From NCBI RefSeq assembly GCF_014648655.1, contig NZ_BMRN01000005.1:62001-126000 (forward strand): a stretch of DNA of 64,000 nucleotides. The letters are read 5' to 3'. This DNA is from Streptomyces atratus (GTDB lineage: Bacteria > Actinomycetota > Actinomycetes > Streptomycetales > Streptomycetaceae). Shown here piece by piece: positions 19,822 to 29,411 of this stretch (position 1 is its first letter; every line of letters begins with the position of its first letter). The notes beneath the pieces were generated by a model. That model saw nothing but the letters and a program-made list of their open reading frames with translations, searched no databases and was not told the origin of the DNA. The position numbers and the translations under genes are program-made.

Positions 19822-22047
19822 ATGGGCGACAAGGCACACGCACACACCGGGGCCGCCGGCAGGGCAGCGACGGCCGACCAGCCCTCATCCGTACGGAATG
19901 TGGTGCTGGTCGGCCACAGCGGCTCCGGCAAGACCACCCTCGTGGAGGCCCTCGCACTGACCGCAGGCGCGGTCAACCGGGCCGGGCGGGTCGAGGACGG
20001 CGCCACGGTCTCCGACTACGACGAGATCGAACACCGCCAGCAACGCTCCGTACAGCTCTCGCTCGTCCCCGTCGAATGGGGCGGATACAAGATCAATCTG
20101 CTGGACACACCCGGATACACCGATTTCGTCGGGGAACTCAGGGCCGGTCTGCGGGCAGCGGACGCGGCCCTGTTCGTCGTGTCCGCTGCCCAGGAGGCCG
20201 ACGCCGTGGCGGGCTCCACCCGCGCCGTGTGGGACGAGTGCGCCGCCGTCGGCATGCCGCGCGCCATCGTCGTCACGCACCTCGACACGGCGCGCACCTC
20301 GTTCGACGGGATGACCCGGATCTGCGGCGAGATCTTCGGCGGCGACGACCCCGACGCCGTGCTCCCGCTCTACCTGCCGGTGCACGGACCCGAGGGCCCG
20401 GACGGGCACGCTCCGCTCACCGGGCTCACCGGACTCCTCACCCAGCGGATCTTCGACTACTCCTCGGGCGACCGGCAGGAGAACCCGCCCGCCGACGCCC
20501 AGCGGACCACGCTCCAGGAGGCCCGGAACCGGCTCATCGAGGGGATCATCGCCGAGAGCGAGGACGAGACCCTGATGGACCGCTACCTCGGCGGCGGTGA
20601 GATCGACATCAAGACACTCATCGACGACCTGGAGCGCGCTGTGGCCCGAGGCGCCTTCCACCCCGTCCTCAGTGCGGCCCCCGCCGCCGAAGGCGCCCGC
20701 CAGGGCATCGGCACCGTCGAACTCCTGGACCTGATCACCGGCGGCTTCCCGACCCCGCTGGAGCGCCCGCTCCCCGAAGTCACCCCCCTTCATGGGGCCC
20801 CGCGACCGGTCCTGACCTGCGACCCGCACGGCCCACTCGTCGCCGAGGTCGTCAAGACGGCCTCCGACCCGTACGTCGGCCGGGTCTCGCTCGTACGCGT
20901 CTTCTCCGGCACCCTTCGCCCCGACGAAACCGTCCATGTCTTCGGCCACGGCCTCAACGACCCCTGCCACGAGACACGCCCCTTCCACGAGGCGGAGGTA
21001 CGCGTCGGCGCACTCTCCTCCCCCTTCGGCAAACACCAGCGCCCCCTCACCGCATGCATCGCCGGAGATCTCGCCTGCGTCGCCAAACTGGGCAGCGCCG
21101 AGACCGGGGACACCCTCTCCGCCCAGGGCCAGCCGCTGCTGATGGACCCCTGGACCACACCGGACCCACTGCTGCCGCTCGCCATCGAGGCGCACAGCAA
21201 GGCGGACGAGGACAAGCTCTCCCAGGGGCTCTCCCGGCTGGTCGCCGAGGACCCGACCATGCGTCTCGAACAGAACCAGGACACCCACCAGGTGGTCCTG
21301 TGGTGCCTCGGCGAGGCCCATCAGGATGTGGCGCTGGACCGGCTGCGCAGCCGTTACGGCGTCCAGGTCGACGCCGTACCGCACAAGGTGTCGCTGCGCG
21401 AGACCTTCGCCGGCCCGTCGACCGGGCGCGGCAGGCATGTGAAACAGTCCGGCGGCCACGGCCAGTACGCCATCTGCGAGATCGACGTGGAGCCGCTGCC
21501 ACCGGGGTCGGGCATCGAATTCGTCGACAAGGTGGTCGGCGGAGCGGTACCGCGTCAGTTCATCCCGTCCGTCGAGAAAGGCGTGCGCGCCCAGGCCGCC
21601 CGAGGAGTCGCCGCCGGGCATCCGCTCGTCGACATACGCATCACCCTGCGTGACGGGAAGTCCCACTCGGTGGACTCCTCCGACGCCGCGTTCCAGACCG
21701 CGGGGGCACTGGCCCTGCGCGAAGCCGCCGCGGACACCCGTATCCAGCTCCTCGAACCCGTCGCCGAGATCCAGGTCCTGGTCCCCGACGACTACGTCGG
21801 CCCTGTGATGAGCGATCTGTCCGGGCGGCGCGGCAGGGTGATCGGTACCGAGCAGTCCGGCGCCGGACGCACCCTCGTACGGGCCGAGGTCCCGGAGCTG
21901 GAGATCGGCCGGTACGCGATCGACCTGCGCTCCCTGTCTCATGGAGCCGGTCGCTTCGACCGAGCGTACGCCCGGCACGAAGCCATGCCCCCACAGCTCG
22001 CGGAACGCATCCGCGAGCAGCAGGAGAACAACCCGAATGACGCGTAA
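19822..22047 (+). CDS. Elongation factor G-like GTPase (EF-G paralogue)
   Basis: A 741-residue translational GTPase related to EF-G and tetracycline-resistance ribosomal protection proteins. The P-loop is GHSGSGKTT (31-39), the G3 box is LLDTPGY and the G4 box is THLD instead of NKxD. EF-G domains II-V follow, including the domain IV segment GRGRHVKQSGGHGQYA and the C-terminal YAIDLRSLSHGAGRF. ATG 19822 is preferred because GGGAGG lies 10 nt upstream and the upstream in-frame ATG has no ribosome site. Such paralogues (EF-G2 of mycobacteria) have been reported to lack ordinary translocation activity, so its role is open. Confidence 0.87.
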   Translation: MGDKAHAHTGAAGRAATADQPSSVRNVVLVGHSGSGKTTLVEALALTAGAVNRAGRVEDGATVSDYDEIEHRQQRSVQLSLVPVEWGGYKINLLDTPGYTDFVGELRAGLRAADAALFVVSAAQEADAVAGSTRAVWDECAAVGMPRAIVVTHLDTARTSFDGMTRICGEIFGGDDPDAVLPLYLPVHGPEGPDGHAPLTGLTGLLTQRIFDYSSGDRQENPPADAQRTTLQEARNRLIEGIIAESEDETLMDRYLGGGEIDIKTLIDDLERAVARGAFHPVLSAAPAAEGARQGIGTVELLDLITGGFPTPLERPLPEVTPLHGAPRPVLTCDPHGPLVAEVVKTASDPYVGRVSLVRVFSGTLRPDETVHVFGHGLNDPCHETRPFHEAEVRVGALSSPFGKHQRPLTACIAGDLACVAKLGSAETGDTLSAQGQPLLMDPWTTPDPLLPLAIEAHSKADEDKLSQGLSRLVAEDPTMRLEQNQDTHQVVLWCLGEAHQDVALDRLRSRYGVQVDAVPHKVSLRETFAGPSTGRGRHVKQSGGHGQYAICEIDVEPLPPGSGIEFVDKVVGGAVPRQFIPSVEKGVRAQAARGVAAGHPLVDIRITLRDGKSHSVDSSDAAFQTAGALALREAAADTRIQLLEPVAEIQVLVPDDYVGPVMSDLSGRRGRVIGTEQSGAGRTLVRAEVPELEIGRYAIDLRSLSHGAGRFDRAYARHEAMPPQLAERIREQQENNPNDA

Positions 22048-22193
22048 TCGACTGTGCCGCCCGCCCTTGTCCACAGAGGCGGGCGGCGTATTGATCCGGA
22101 CGATACGCTGTGGTCCCAGCTCAGAAGGTGTGCCGGGCACGGCAGTTGGGAAACAGCCGCAGGAGTGGTTCTTGGCGGCGAGTGGGGGCGACA

Positions 22194-23864
22194 GTGGCCA
22201 ACGACGGATTCGATTTCTCACCCGGAGCGCAGATCCCGCTCCAGGGCGCGGGCTCACAGGCGGTGGCGACGAACGCCCTCGCCTCCGCCGCGTACCGCGA
22301 CAGCCCGGTGGAGAAGATCCTTGAAGCCAACAGCGAGTGGCACAAGTCCGAGGTGAAGGAAGGCCGTTCCAAGCTCTTCAAGTCCGACTACTTCAAGCCC
22401 AACCTCGGCGAGGCATTCTCCCGCGCCGTCCAGGAACGCATGCTGGGCGGAGCCCGGAAGGCCCTCATCCAGTCCTTCGGAACCGACCCGCAGACCGTCG
22501 TCGAGCACTGCCTGTCCGCGACCCGCCTGCGCAAGGCACGCGACGCCAGACTGACCGCCGTCACAGCCCTGTTCGGCTTCCTCTTCCTGCCCGGAATGCT
22601 CCTGTGGGTCATCGCCTTCCGACTGCGCGACTCGCTCGGCAACACCAAGGACAAGGCCCTCGCCGCCCTGGGCAACGCCCTGCTCCCGGTCATCGGCATC
22701 GTGGCCCTGCTCCTCCTGATCAAGCTGCCGCTCACCGGATTCCCCGCACTCTACGTACGGGCAATGATCGTCGCTCCCGTCATCGGCTGGCTCATCGCCA
22801 AACGGATCGCCGAGTCGTCCGCCAAGGACATGCGCGCCCGCTGGGAGGGACTGCTCTCCGGCGGCGGCGTCATCGCCAAGATCCCCGAGGCCGTTCCCAA
22901 GAACCCGAACGAGACCTCCCGCGAGGCACTCCGTCAGGGCCTGGAGAAACTCTCCGCCGAGCAGCAGTCCAACGCGGTCTTCTACGCGGGCCCCAAGGGA
23001 ATCCTCGGCATGGGGACCCGCTGGGGCAGCTGGCAGCTCGCCGAACAGCTCGTCGCCAAGGAACCCGGCAAGGAATTCCACCAGTTCCGCAGTTGGGACC
23101 TGATACGGGTCATCCACGACCAGCTCAAGGTGCTGGAGCGCGGTCCGCTGAACACCGGAGGATTCCCCACCCCGTCGGTCACCCACTGGATCGTGTCACC
23201 CGTCGGCGAGAACGCCGACGCGGTCTCCAGGCCCGACGGCGAGGACGTCGCCACCTTCCAGGTCAAGCCGCACGAAATACAGCGGATCTGCAACCACCAG
23301 CAGTTCGGCGGCGGCGACCGGCACTATCTGGGCGTTCAGTTCACCCTCTGGGACGGCCAGTTGGTCATCACGATGATGATCACGGTCACGGTGCTCTACG
23401 AGACCCTGCGCATCGAAGTCACCGGACACGCACTCGGCCCGGTCCACTCGCTCTTCACCAGCAAGCCGGCGGCCAAGACCAAGACGGTCAACAAGACCGT
23501 CCGCTTCTGGGAGACCCGCGACATCACCCTCGCACTGGTCGAACCCCGCGAAGTCGTCCGCCTCGCCCTGCGCGCCCCCTTCACCTGGTACCCGCCGCTC
23601 CTCGACTACCTGGGCGGCAAGATCGCCCTGCCCGAGCCGTTCGGCCTGCGCCACGCGTGGGCCGAGAAGCCATGGCGCCACCGCTTCATGGCCGACGACG
23701 CGATGCGCGCCGCCACCCCCGTTCTGCGCGCCGTGCACAGCGCCGCCCTACGCGTCCTGGAGGAGAACGGCGTCGACACCGAACGCTTCGACAACCGCTC
23801 GATGATACTGAGCGGAATGGTGCAGGACCCGACCCCGCGCAAGGCCGACCTGTACGACGCATAG
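22194..23864 (+). CDS. Integral membrane protein, unknown function
   Basis: A 556-residue protein that I do not recognise. After about 115 cytosolic residues come at least three membrane helices (LTAVTALFGFLFLPGMLLWVIAF, ALLPVIGIVALLLLIKL, MIVAPVIGWLIA), and later another hydrophobic pair around LVITMMITVTVLYETL. The remainder is soluble. GTG 22194 (VANDGFDFSPG) is preferred, with GGGGG upstream; an ATG reading from 22110 crosses likely leader sequence. It follows the EF-G paralogue by 146 nt and is ended by a strong terminator. Confidence 0.75.
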   Translation: MANDGFDFSPGAQIPLQGAGSQAVATNALASAAYRDSPVEKILEANSEWHKSEVKEGRSKLFKSDYFKPNLGEAFSRAVQERMLGGARKALIQSFGTDPQTVVEHCLSATRLRKARDARLTAVTALFGFLFLPGMLLWVIAFRLRDSLGNTKDKALAALGNALLPVIGIVALLLLIKLPLTGFPALYVRAMIVAPVIGWLIAKRIAESSAKDMRARWEGLLSGGGVIAKIPEAVPKNPNETSREALRQGLEKLSAEQQSNAVFYAGPKGILGMGTRWGSWQLAEQLVAKEPGKEFHQFRSWDLIRVIHDQLKVLERGPLNTGGFPTPSVTHWIVSPVGENADAVSRPDGEDVATFQVKPHEIQRICNHQQFGGGDRHYLGVQFTLWDGQLVITMMITVTVLYETLRIEVTGHALGPVHSLFTSKPAAKTKTVNKTVRFWETRDITLALVEPREVVRLALRAPFTWYPPLLDYLGGKIALPEPFGLRHAWAEKPWRHRFMADDAMRAATPVLRAVHSAALRVLEENGVDTERFDNRSMILSGMVQDPTPRKADLYDA

Positions 23865-23873
23865 ACATGCGAA

Positions 23874-23908
23874 GGGCGCCCCGGCAAAAGGCAGAAACCG
23901 GGGCGCCC
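23874..23908. terminator. Bidirectional terminator
   Basis: A perfect 11-bp stem (GGGCGCCCCGG / CCGGGGCGCCC) with a 13-nt A-rich loop, 10 nt after the membrane-protein stop and 22 nt from the convergent HIT gene stop. Confidence 0.85.
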
Positions 23909-23929
23909 GCGCAGAGGCAACAGCTCGGA

Positions 23930-24490
23930 TCAGGTCGCCGGCCAGGCGTCGGCAAGCATCTTGCGCGTATCGGCGAGCAACTGCGGCAGTACCTTCGTAT
24001 GCCCGACCACGGGCATGAAGTTGGTGTCACCACCCCAGCGCGGCACCAGATGCTGATGCAGATGGGCCGCGATACCGGCCCCGGCCACCGAGCCCTGGTT
24101 CATACCGATATTGAACCCGTGGGCCCCCGACGCCGCCCGCAGAGCCGCCATCGCCCGCTTGGTGAAATCGGCCAGCTCCATGGTCTCCGGACCATCCAGC
24201 TCCGTGTAGTCGGCGACATGCCGGTACGGCACGACCATCAGATGCCCGCCGTTGTACGGATACAGATTCAGCACGGCATACACCTTCTCGCCGCGCGCGA
24301 CGACGAGTCCGTCCTCATCCGATTTGGCCGGGATCGCACAGAACGGACAGCCGTCGCCGGCCTCCGGACCGGTCGGCTTGTTCTCGCCCTGGATATACGC
24401 CATCCGGTGGGGCGTCCACAGGCGCTGGAACGCGTCGGGCGTTCCCACTCCGATCTGCTGCTCCGGCTCACTCGTCATGCCGATCAGCAT
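23930..24490 (-). CDS. HIT family hydrolase
   Basis: A 186-residue nucleotide-binding hydrolase of the histidine triad family. The triad HLHQHLVPRW lies in the C-terminal half; the N-terminal part has RMAYIQGENK and GCPFC, typical of the actinobacterial Ap4A-phosphorylase-like subgroup that splits diadenosine polyphosphates. ATG 24490 is chosen because GGGAG lies 9 nt before it; ATG 24478 is possible but has no ribosome site. It is located between the channel gene (divergent) and the terminator, close to pgsA and thrS as in other actinobacteria. Confidence 0.9.
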   Translation of the reverse strand: MLIGMTSEPEQQIGVGTPDAFQRLWTPHRMAYIQGENKPTGPEAGDGCPFCAIPAKSDEDGLVVARGEKVYAVLNLYPYNGGHLMVVPYRHVADYTELDGPETMELADFTKRAMAALRAASGAHGFNIGMNQGSVAGAGIAAHLHQHLVPRWGGDTNFMPVVGHTKVLPQLLADTRKMLADAWPAT

Positions 24491-24556
24491 ATTGCTTAGC
24501 TCCCGGGCAGCGTGTCGCCGGGGCCGCACCCGTCGGCGCACGGCGATGCTGAGGCG

Positions 24557-25234
24557 ATGAGCGACCAGCCCTCGGACTCCACCCCTCTTCGTTTCAGGCG
24601 CTGGGAGCAGCGCACAGAAGTGCCCCTGTTCGGCGCCTCGCTGCTCTTCCTGCTCGGTTACGCGGTCCGCGTCCTCGCCCCTCACGACGCCGAACCCTGG
24701 CACGGCCTCGCCCTCGCCCTGGTCGGCGCCACCTGGCTGGTCTTCGCCGCGGACTACGTCGTACGGCTCCGTCTCAGCGGCCTCGGCCACCGCTTCATCC
24801 GTGTGCACTGGCTGGACACGGTAGTCCTGCTGCTTCCCCTGCTGCGGCCGCTGCGCCTGATCCGGGTCTACAGCGCGGTCCAGCAGCGCAGGGAGCGGCC
24901 ACGGCTGAGCCTGTACGCCCGCGTGATCACATATGCCGGTGCGACCGCCCTGCTGCTCGGCTTCTCCGCCGCGCTCGCCGTCTACCACCAGGAGCACGCG
25001 GCGAAGGGGGCTTCGATCCGTACCTTCGGCGACGCGGTGTGGTGGGCGTGCGAGACGCTCACGACGGTGGGGTACGGGGATGCGGTGCCGGTCACAGCAG
25101 GTGGCCGAGTCGTGGCATCGGGCCTGATGGCCTGCGGGCTGGCGCTGCTGGGGGCGGTGACGGGTTCGTTCTCGTCGTGGCTGTTGCAGGTGTTCACACG
25201 GGAGGACGAGAAGAGGCCCCCGAAGGGCGGGTAG
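24557..25234 (+). CDS. Potassium channel family protein
   Basis: A 225-residue membrane protein with the K+ selectivity filter TVGYGD near residue 175. Two hydrophobic helices near the N-terminus (LFGASLLFLLGYAVRVL, LALALVGATWLVFAADYVV), an Arg-spaced segment (LLPLLRPLRLIRVYSAVQQRR) resembling a voltage-sensor S4, and the pore pair make it a Kv-like channel with six helices. The C-terminus is short, with no RCK ligand domain. ATG 24557 follows a weak GAGG. It ends inside the terminator shared with thrS. Confidence 0.88.
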   Translation: MSDQPSDSTPLRFRRWEQRTEVPLFGASLLFLLGYAVRVLAPHDAEPWHGLALALVGATWLVFAADYVVRLRLSGLGHRFIRVHWLDTVVLLLPLLRPLRLIRVYSAVQQRRERPRLSLYARVITYAGATALLLGFSAALAVYHQEHAAKGASIRTFGDAVWWACETLTTVGYGDAVPVTAGGRVVASGLMACGLALLGAVTGSFSSWLLQVFTREDEKRPPKGG

Positions 25235-25250
25235 CTCTCCGGGGGCCTCT
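25212..25250. terminator. Bidirectional terminator between channel gene and thrS
   Basis: A perfect 11-bp stem (AGAGGCCCCCG / CGGGGGCCTCT) with a 17-nt loop. The left arm overlaps the last codons of the channel gene, and the right arm is 14 nt from the thrS stop. Confidence 0.85.
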
Positions 25251-25263
25251 CACTCCGTGCCTG

Positions 25264-27240
25264 TCAGACCTGGACGCGGTCCTCGACAGCCTTCTGGATC
25301 TTGGCGATGGCGTCCTCGACGGGGATGCCGTTCTCCTGCGATCCGTCGCGGTAGCGGAAGGAGACGGCGCCGTTGGCCATGTCCTCATCACCCGCGATGA
25401 TCATGAAGGGCACCTTGGCCTTCTGCTGGTTCCGGATCTTCTTCTGCATCCGGTCGGACGAGGCGTCCACCTCGACCCGCAGGCCCTTCTTCCGGGCCTT
25501 GGCAGCGAACTCCTGGAGGTACGGAATGTGCGCGTCGCCGATCGGGATGCCGACCGCCTGGACCGGGGCCAGCCACACCGGGAACGCACCCGCGTAGTGC
25601 TCGAGAAGCACCGCGAAGAAGCGCTCGATGGAACCGAACAGGGCGCGGTGGATCATGACCGGGCGCTGCTTGGTGCCGTCGGGACCGGTGTACTCCAGGT
25701 CGAAGCGCTCCGGCAGGTTGAAGTCGAGCTGCACGGTCGACATCTGCCAGGTGCGGCCGATGGCGTCCTTGCACTGCACCGAGATCTTCGGGCCGTAGAA
25801 GGCGGCGCCGCCCGGGTCCGGGACCAGGGGCAGCCCCTGCTTCTCGGCAACCTGGCGCAGCGTCTCGGTGGCCTCTTCCCAGACCTCGTCCGAGCCGACG
25901 AACTTCTCCGGATCCTTGGTGGAGAGCTCCAGGTAGAAGTCGGTCAGACCGTAGTCGCGCAGCAGGTTCAGGACGAAGGTGAGCGTCCGGTCGAGCTCCT
26001 CCGCCATCTGCTCCTTGGTGCAGTAGATGTGCGCGTCGTCCTGCGTGAAGCCGCGGGAGCGGGTCAGGCCGTGCACCACACCCGACTTCTCGTAGCGGTA
26101 CACCGTGCCGAACTCGAAGAGACGCAGCGGCAGTTCACGATAGGAACGCCCACGCGCATCGAAGATCAGGTTGTGCATCGGGCAGTTCATCGGCTTGAGG
26201 TAGTAGTCCACCCCGTCGTCGAGCTGCATGGGCGGGTACATGCCTTCGGCGTACCAGTCCAGGTGGCCGGACTTCTCGAAGAGCTTGCCCTTGGTGGCGT
26301 GCGGCGAGTAGACGAACTCGTAGCCCTCCTCCTCGTGACGCCGGCGCGAGTAGTCCTCCATGGCGCGGCGGATGATGCCGCCCTTGGGGTGGAAGACCGC
26401 GAGACCGGGGCCGATCTCGTCCGGGAAGGAGAAGAGGTCCAGCTCGTTGCCGAGCTTGCGGTGGTCGCGCTTGGCGGCCTCCTCCAGGAACTCCAGGTGC
26501 GCCTTGAGCTCGTCCTTGGTGGGCCAGGCGGTGCCGTAGATGCGCTGCAGCATCGGGTTCTTCTCGCTGCCCCGCCAGTACGCCGCGGCGTTCCGCATCA
26601 GCTTGAACGCCGGGATGTTCCGGGTGGTCGGCAGGTGCGGACCGCGGCAGAGGTCCTTCCAGCACAGGTCACCGGTCTTGGCGTCCAGGTTGTCGTAGAT
26701 GGTCAGCTCGCCGCCGCCCACCTCGACATCCGCGCCGTCGTCCGTGGAGGCGGCACCCTTGATGCCGATGAGCTCCAGCTTGTACGGCTCGCCGGCCAGC
26801 TCCTCGCGGGCGGCCTCGTCGGTGACGACCCGGCGGGAGAACCGCTGTCCCCGCTTCTGGATCTCCTGCATCTTCTTCTCGATGGCCTTGAGGTCCTCGG
26901 GCGTGAACGGCTTCTCGACGTCGAAGTCGTAGTAGAAGCCGTCCTTGACCGGCGGGCCGATGCCCAGCTTGGCCTCGGGGAAGAGCTCCTGCACAGCCTG
27001 CGCCATGACGTGCGCGGTGGAGTGCCGGAGGATGTTCAGGCCGTCCTCGGAGGAGATCTCGACGGGCTCGACGACCTCGCCGTCGGCGACGACGTACGCG
27101 AGGTCCTTCAGCTCACCGGCGACCCGGGCGGCGACAACGGTGCGCTCGCCGGGGAAGAGCTCGGCTGCCGTAGTGCCCGTCGTCACCACGCGCTCTTCCC
27201 GCTCGGAATCGCGTTGGATGATCACACGGACGTCTGACAC
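25264..27240 (-). CDS. thrS: Threonyl-tRNA synthetase
   Basis: A 658-residue class II synthetase. It has an N-terminal TGS domain (1-60), the editing domain ([11 protein letters not shown] histidines and YYDFDV), the catalytic core with the zinc ligand Cys in [10 protein letters not shown], motif 2 ([25 protein letters not shown]) and a C-terminal anticodon-binding domain. GTG 27240 is chosen because AGGAG is 7 nt upstream; the in-frame ATG at 27273 lacks one. I see no T-box-like leader in the 138 nt before it. Confidence 0.97.
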   Translation of the reverse strand: MSDVRVIIQRDSEREERVVTTGTTAAELFPGERTVVAARVAGELKDLAYVVADGEVVEPVEISSEDGLNILRHSTAHVMAQAVQELFPEAKLGIGPPVKDGFYYDFDVEKPFTPEDLKAIEKKMQEIQKRGQRFSRRVVTDEAAREELAGEPYKLELIGIKGAASTDDGADVEVGGGELTIYDNLDAKTGDLCWKDLCRGPHLPTTRNIPAFKLMRNAAAYWRGSEKNPMLQRIYGTAWPTKDELKAHLEFLEEAAKRDHRKLGNELDLFSFPDEIGPGLAVFHPKGGIIRRAMEDYSRRRHEEEGYEFVYSPHATKGKLFEKSGHLDWYAEGMYPPMQLDDGVDYYLKPMNCPMHNLIFDARGRSYRELPLRLFEFGTVYRYEKSGVVHGLTRSRGFTQDDAHIYCTKEQMAEELDRTLTFVLNLLRDYGLTDFYLELSTKDPEKFVGSDEVWEEATETLRQVAEKQGLPLVPDPGGAAFYGPKISVQCKDAIGRTWQMSTVQLDFNLPERFDLEYTGPDGTKQRPVMIHRALFGSIERFFAVLLEHYAGAFPVWLAPVQAVGIPIGDAHIPYLQEFAAKARKKGLRVEVDASSDRMQKKIRNQQKAKVPFMIIAGDEDMANGAVSFRYRDGSQENGIPVEDAIAKIQKAVEDRVQV

Positions 27241-27378
27241 CGGTCTCTCCTGACTCAGGGGGTACGCACGCATTCGTGGTGCACGTGCGATACGAATCGT
27301 ACCGAGCCGTGGGCCCCCTCTGCGAAACGGTTGAGCGCGAAGGGCCGCCTCTTGCCCGCGGCCCGCCCCCCGCGCCCC

Positions 27379-28653
27379 TCATTCGCCGGTGCACGCCTCC
27401 TCGAAAGAGTCGACGTTCTCCTGGAGCGACTTCATCAGCCGGTCCCGTTCCGCCTCGTCCACCTGCACGGGCACGACCTGTGAGGTCCGGGTCAGCCGCC
27501 GGAAGCCGCCGCGACTCTCCAGCCTGCCCTCCACCCGGATCGGCAGCCCCACCAGGTGGGCGTGGCCGGCGATCCGGTACGCCTCCTCGTCCAGCTCCAG
27601 CCGTACGTGGGGCACCTCGGCGCCGGCCAGCACCCGCAGCCGTACGATCCCGGCGCCACGCGGTCCCGATCGGCGCAGCCGGACGACGGCTCCGGTGATC
27701 CGTACCGTCGCGGCGGGTTCGTCCTTGAGGTAGCGGGCGCCCGCCCGGCGCAGGGCGGGCAGGTCGCCCGGGGAGAATTCCACCGGCTCGGGGCGGGCCG
27801 GGCAGCCCTCGGGGATCCCGGCGGCGGGTGCCCATTCCAGGGCGATCCCGGCCCCTTCCGAGCCCCCGACCAGCGCGATGACGGCCTCGGTGAGTTCCCG
27901 GCTGACACCTGCCTCGACAGCGGTGTCAAAGGCTTCGAAGCCGCCGGTGGCCCGCTGGTAGTCCACTGCCTCGCGGGTGGCGTGCAGGGCGTGGTAGAGC
28001 CGTACGGCGACGGCACGGCCCGGTTCGACGGGGACGAAGGCGGTGAGATCGCGGCCTCCGGGCGCGGGCCCGACGAGGATGCCTTCGAGGGCTGCCAGGG
28101 CCCTGCGGCGGTGACGTGCGCCGTGGTAGCCGGTGCGCCCCCGTACGGCGAGCGCCCCGGCGAGCAGGATCTGCCGGGCGGCGGTGCGCAGCTGCTCCGC
28201 CCCCGTCCAGCTGGCGGCCCCGGCCGCTCCCGCGACCGGTTCGGGGACCTCGCGCCACCAGCGGATCTCGTCGCTGGGTACGGCGAGGGAGACCAGGACT
28301 TCCCGGGCGGAGGGAGCGGCGCTGCGGGCGAGCGCGGTCAGCGCCTCGCCGAGGAGGTCCTGGCTGTCGGGGAAGGCGGTGGTGTCAGGGACGAGGAGGC
28401 TCGTACCGCCGCCGGGCGGGGCCGGTGGTCCCGGCGGGGTCCAGCGGCTGTAGCGTCCCGCCGCCCCGCCGCGGCGGTGCCAGCCGTGCCGGTCGAGCAG
28501 GGCGCCGAGGACCGCGGGGTCGATACGGGCGGGGTCGGGGATGCTTCCGAGCGGCTCGGGAGTGAAGGGCCGGGGTCCCGCGGATTCACTGGGGTGCGGG
28601 GGTGTCGCTGACGGGATCACTTCGTTGACGGACTCGTCCATCGGCCGGTGCAT
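27379..28653 (-). CDS. Protein of unknown function, partner of the DUF4365 gene
   Basis: A 424-residue soluble protein that I do not recognise. Residues 1-90 are Pro/Gly-rich; the middle is helical and Ala-rich (AREVLVSLAVPSDEIRWWREVPEP). The last 110 residues look like a beta-barrel (VRITGAVVRLRRSG, GIVRLRVLAGAEVPHVRLEL, LPIRVEGRLESRGG) that could bind nucleic acid, which is only inference. The start ATG 28653 has GGGAGGGAG upstream and overlaps the DUF4365 stop (ATGA), so both are made together. That coupling is the only clue to its job. Confidence 0.8.
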   Translation of the reverse strand: MHRPMDESVNEVIPSATPPHPSESAGPRPFTPEPLGSIPDPARIDPAVLGALLDRHGWHRRGGAAGRYSRWTPPGPPAPPGGGTSLLVPDTTAFPDSQDLLGEALTALARSAAPSAREVLVSLAVPSDEIRWWREVPEPVAGAAGAASWTGAEQLRTAARQILLAGALAVRGRTGYHGARHRRRALAALEGILVGPAPGGRDLTAFVPVEPGRAVAVRLYHALHATREAVDYQRATGGFEAFDTAVEAGVSRELTEAVIALVGGSEGAGIALEWAPAAGIPEGCPARPEPVEFSPGDLPALRRAGARYLKDEPAATVRITGAVVRLRRSGPRGAGIVRLRVLAGAEVPHVRLELDEEAYRIAGHAHLVGLPIRVEGRLESRGGFRRLTRTSQVVPVQVDEAERDRLMKSLQENVDSFEEACTGE

Positions 28654-29219
28654 CAGGGTCTCCCTCCCGCCCCTACGCGGGTCATGATCTCGCAGAGCGC
28701 CCGGTCGTCGAATATGCGCGAGGTCGGGATCCGCACAGTGGTCCGGTGCCGGCCTGTCACCGCGTGGCCGGCCAGGTTGGTCCAGTAGCAGCAGTGGCGC
28801 AGATCGAGCCGGTCGTGTCCGGCGCGCAGCCAGTCGTCCTGGCTGCGCGGCACGATCATCACGACCAGGATCTTGTGCACCGACACGGGGGTCCGGGCGA
28901 GCTTCACGAGATGTGCGTTGTCGAGCGTGAAGGAGAACGTCGGTCCGGCCGGGTGCGGCGGGATCTGGTAGGTGCATTTGAGCTGCACCTTTATGGTCAC
29001 TTCGTCGTCCACGGTGTGACCGGGGGCGCCGTGGCTGACGTGCCAGTCGATGCCGTTGTCGGGGAAGGGCTGTGACAGGGAGCACCCCGCCGCGGCCGCG
29101 ACGGCGTGCAAGTAGCCCACCTGGAGGGTCTCCATGCAGGCGGTGGTGGCGAGTGTGCCGCGCAGCGGTGCGATCCGCTGGGGCAGCAGCCCGCTCGGTT
29201 CGGGCTGCGCGAGCGCCAT
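28653..29219 (-). CDS. DUF4365 domain protein (possible nuclease fold)
   Basis: A 188-residue protein with a DUF4365 domain. DUF4365 is thought to be related to PD-(D/E)XK nucleases; the pattern here is ...DNGIDWHVSHG ... IKVQLKCTYQIP, with the D and QLK residues in the expected order. I place the start at ATG 29219 (MALAQPEPSG), with GGAAGG upstream at a wide spacing; the frame stays open to 29306. It is coupled to the 424-residue gene downstream and divergent from a DnaQ-type exonuclease. A role in DNA processing is plausible but unproven. Confidence 0.75.
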   Translation of the reverse strand: MALAQPEPSGLLPQRIAPLRGTLATTACMETLQVGYLHAVAAAAGCSLSQPFPDNGIDWHVSHGAPGHTVDDEVTIKVQLKCTYQIPPHPAGPTFSFTLDNAHLVKLARTPVSVHKILVVMIVPRSQDDWLRAGHDRLDLRHCCYWTNLAGHAVTGRHRTTVRIPTSRIFDDRALCEIMTRVGAGGRP

Positions 29220-29411
29220 GGCTGCGTGTGCCTTCCGGGCTGTGCCGATCGGTTCTTCGTTGCAGGGGTGACGGACAACTTCCTTTCCCGTCAGTTGTGT
29301 TGTCACCGCACAGGGCGGCCCGCAAACGGCGTATCAGGCAAAGGGTGCGGGTATCACCGAACCGGGCAGGGGAATCACGCCATCTGCCGTTCGCGCACGA
29401 GGAGTTCGGGG

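Noticed and set aside
19885..22257. 790-codon minus-strand frame opposite the EF-G paralogue
   Set aside because: No motif and no ribosome site; the plus strand encodes a complete GTPase.
27241..27378. T-box leader before thrS
   Set aside because: The region is short and lacks the conserved T-box sequence; in actinobacteria T-boxes are mainly known for ileS.
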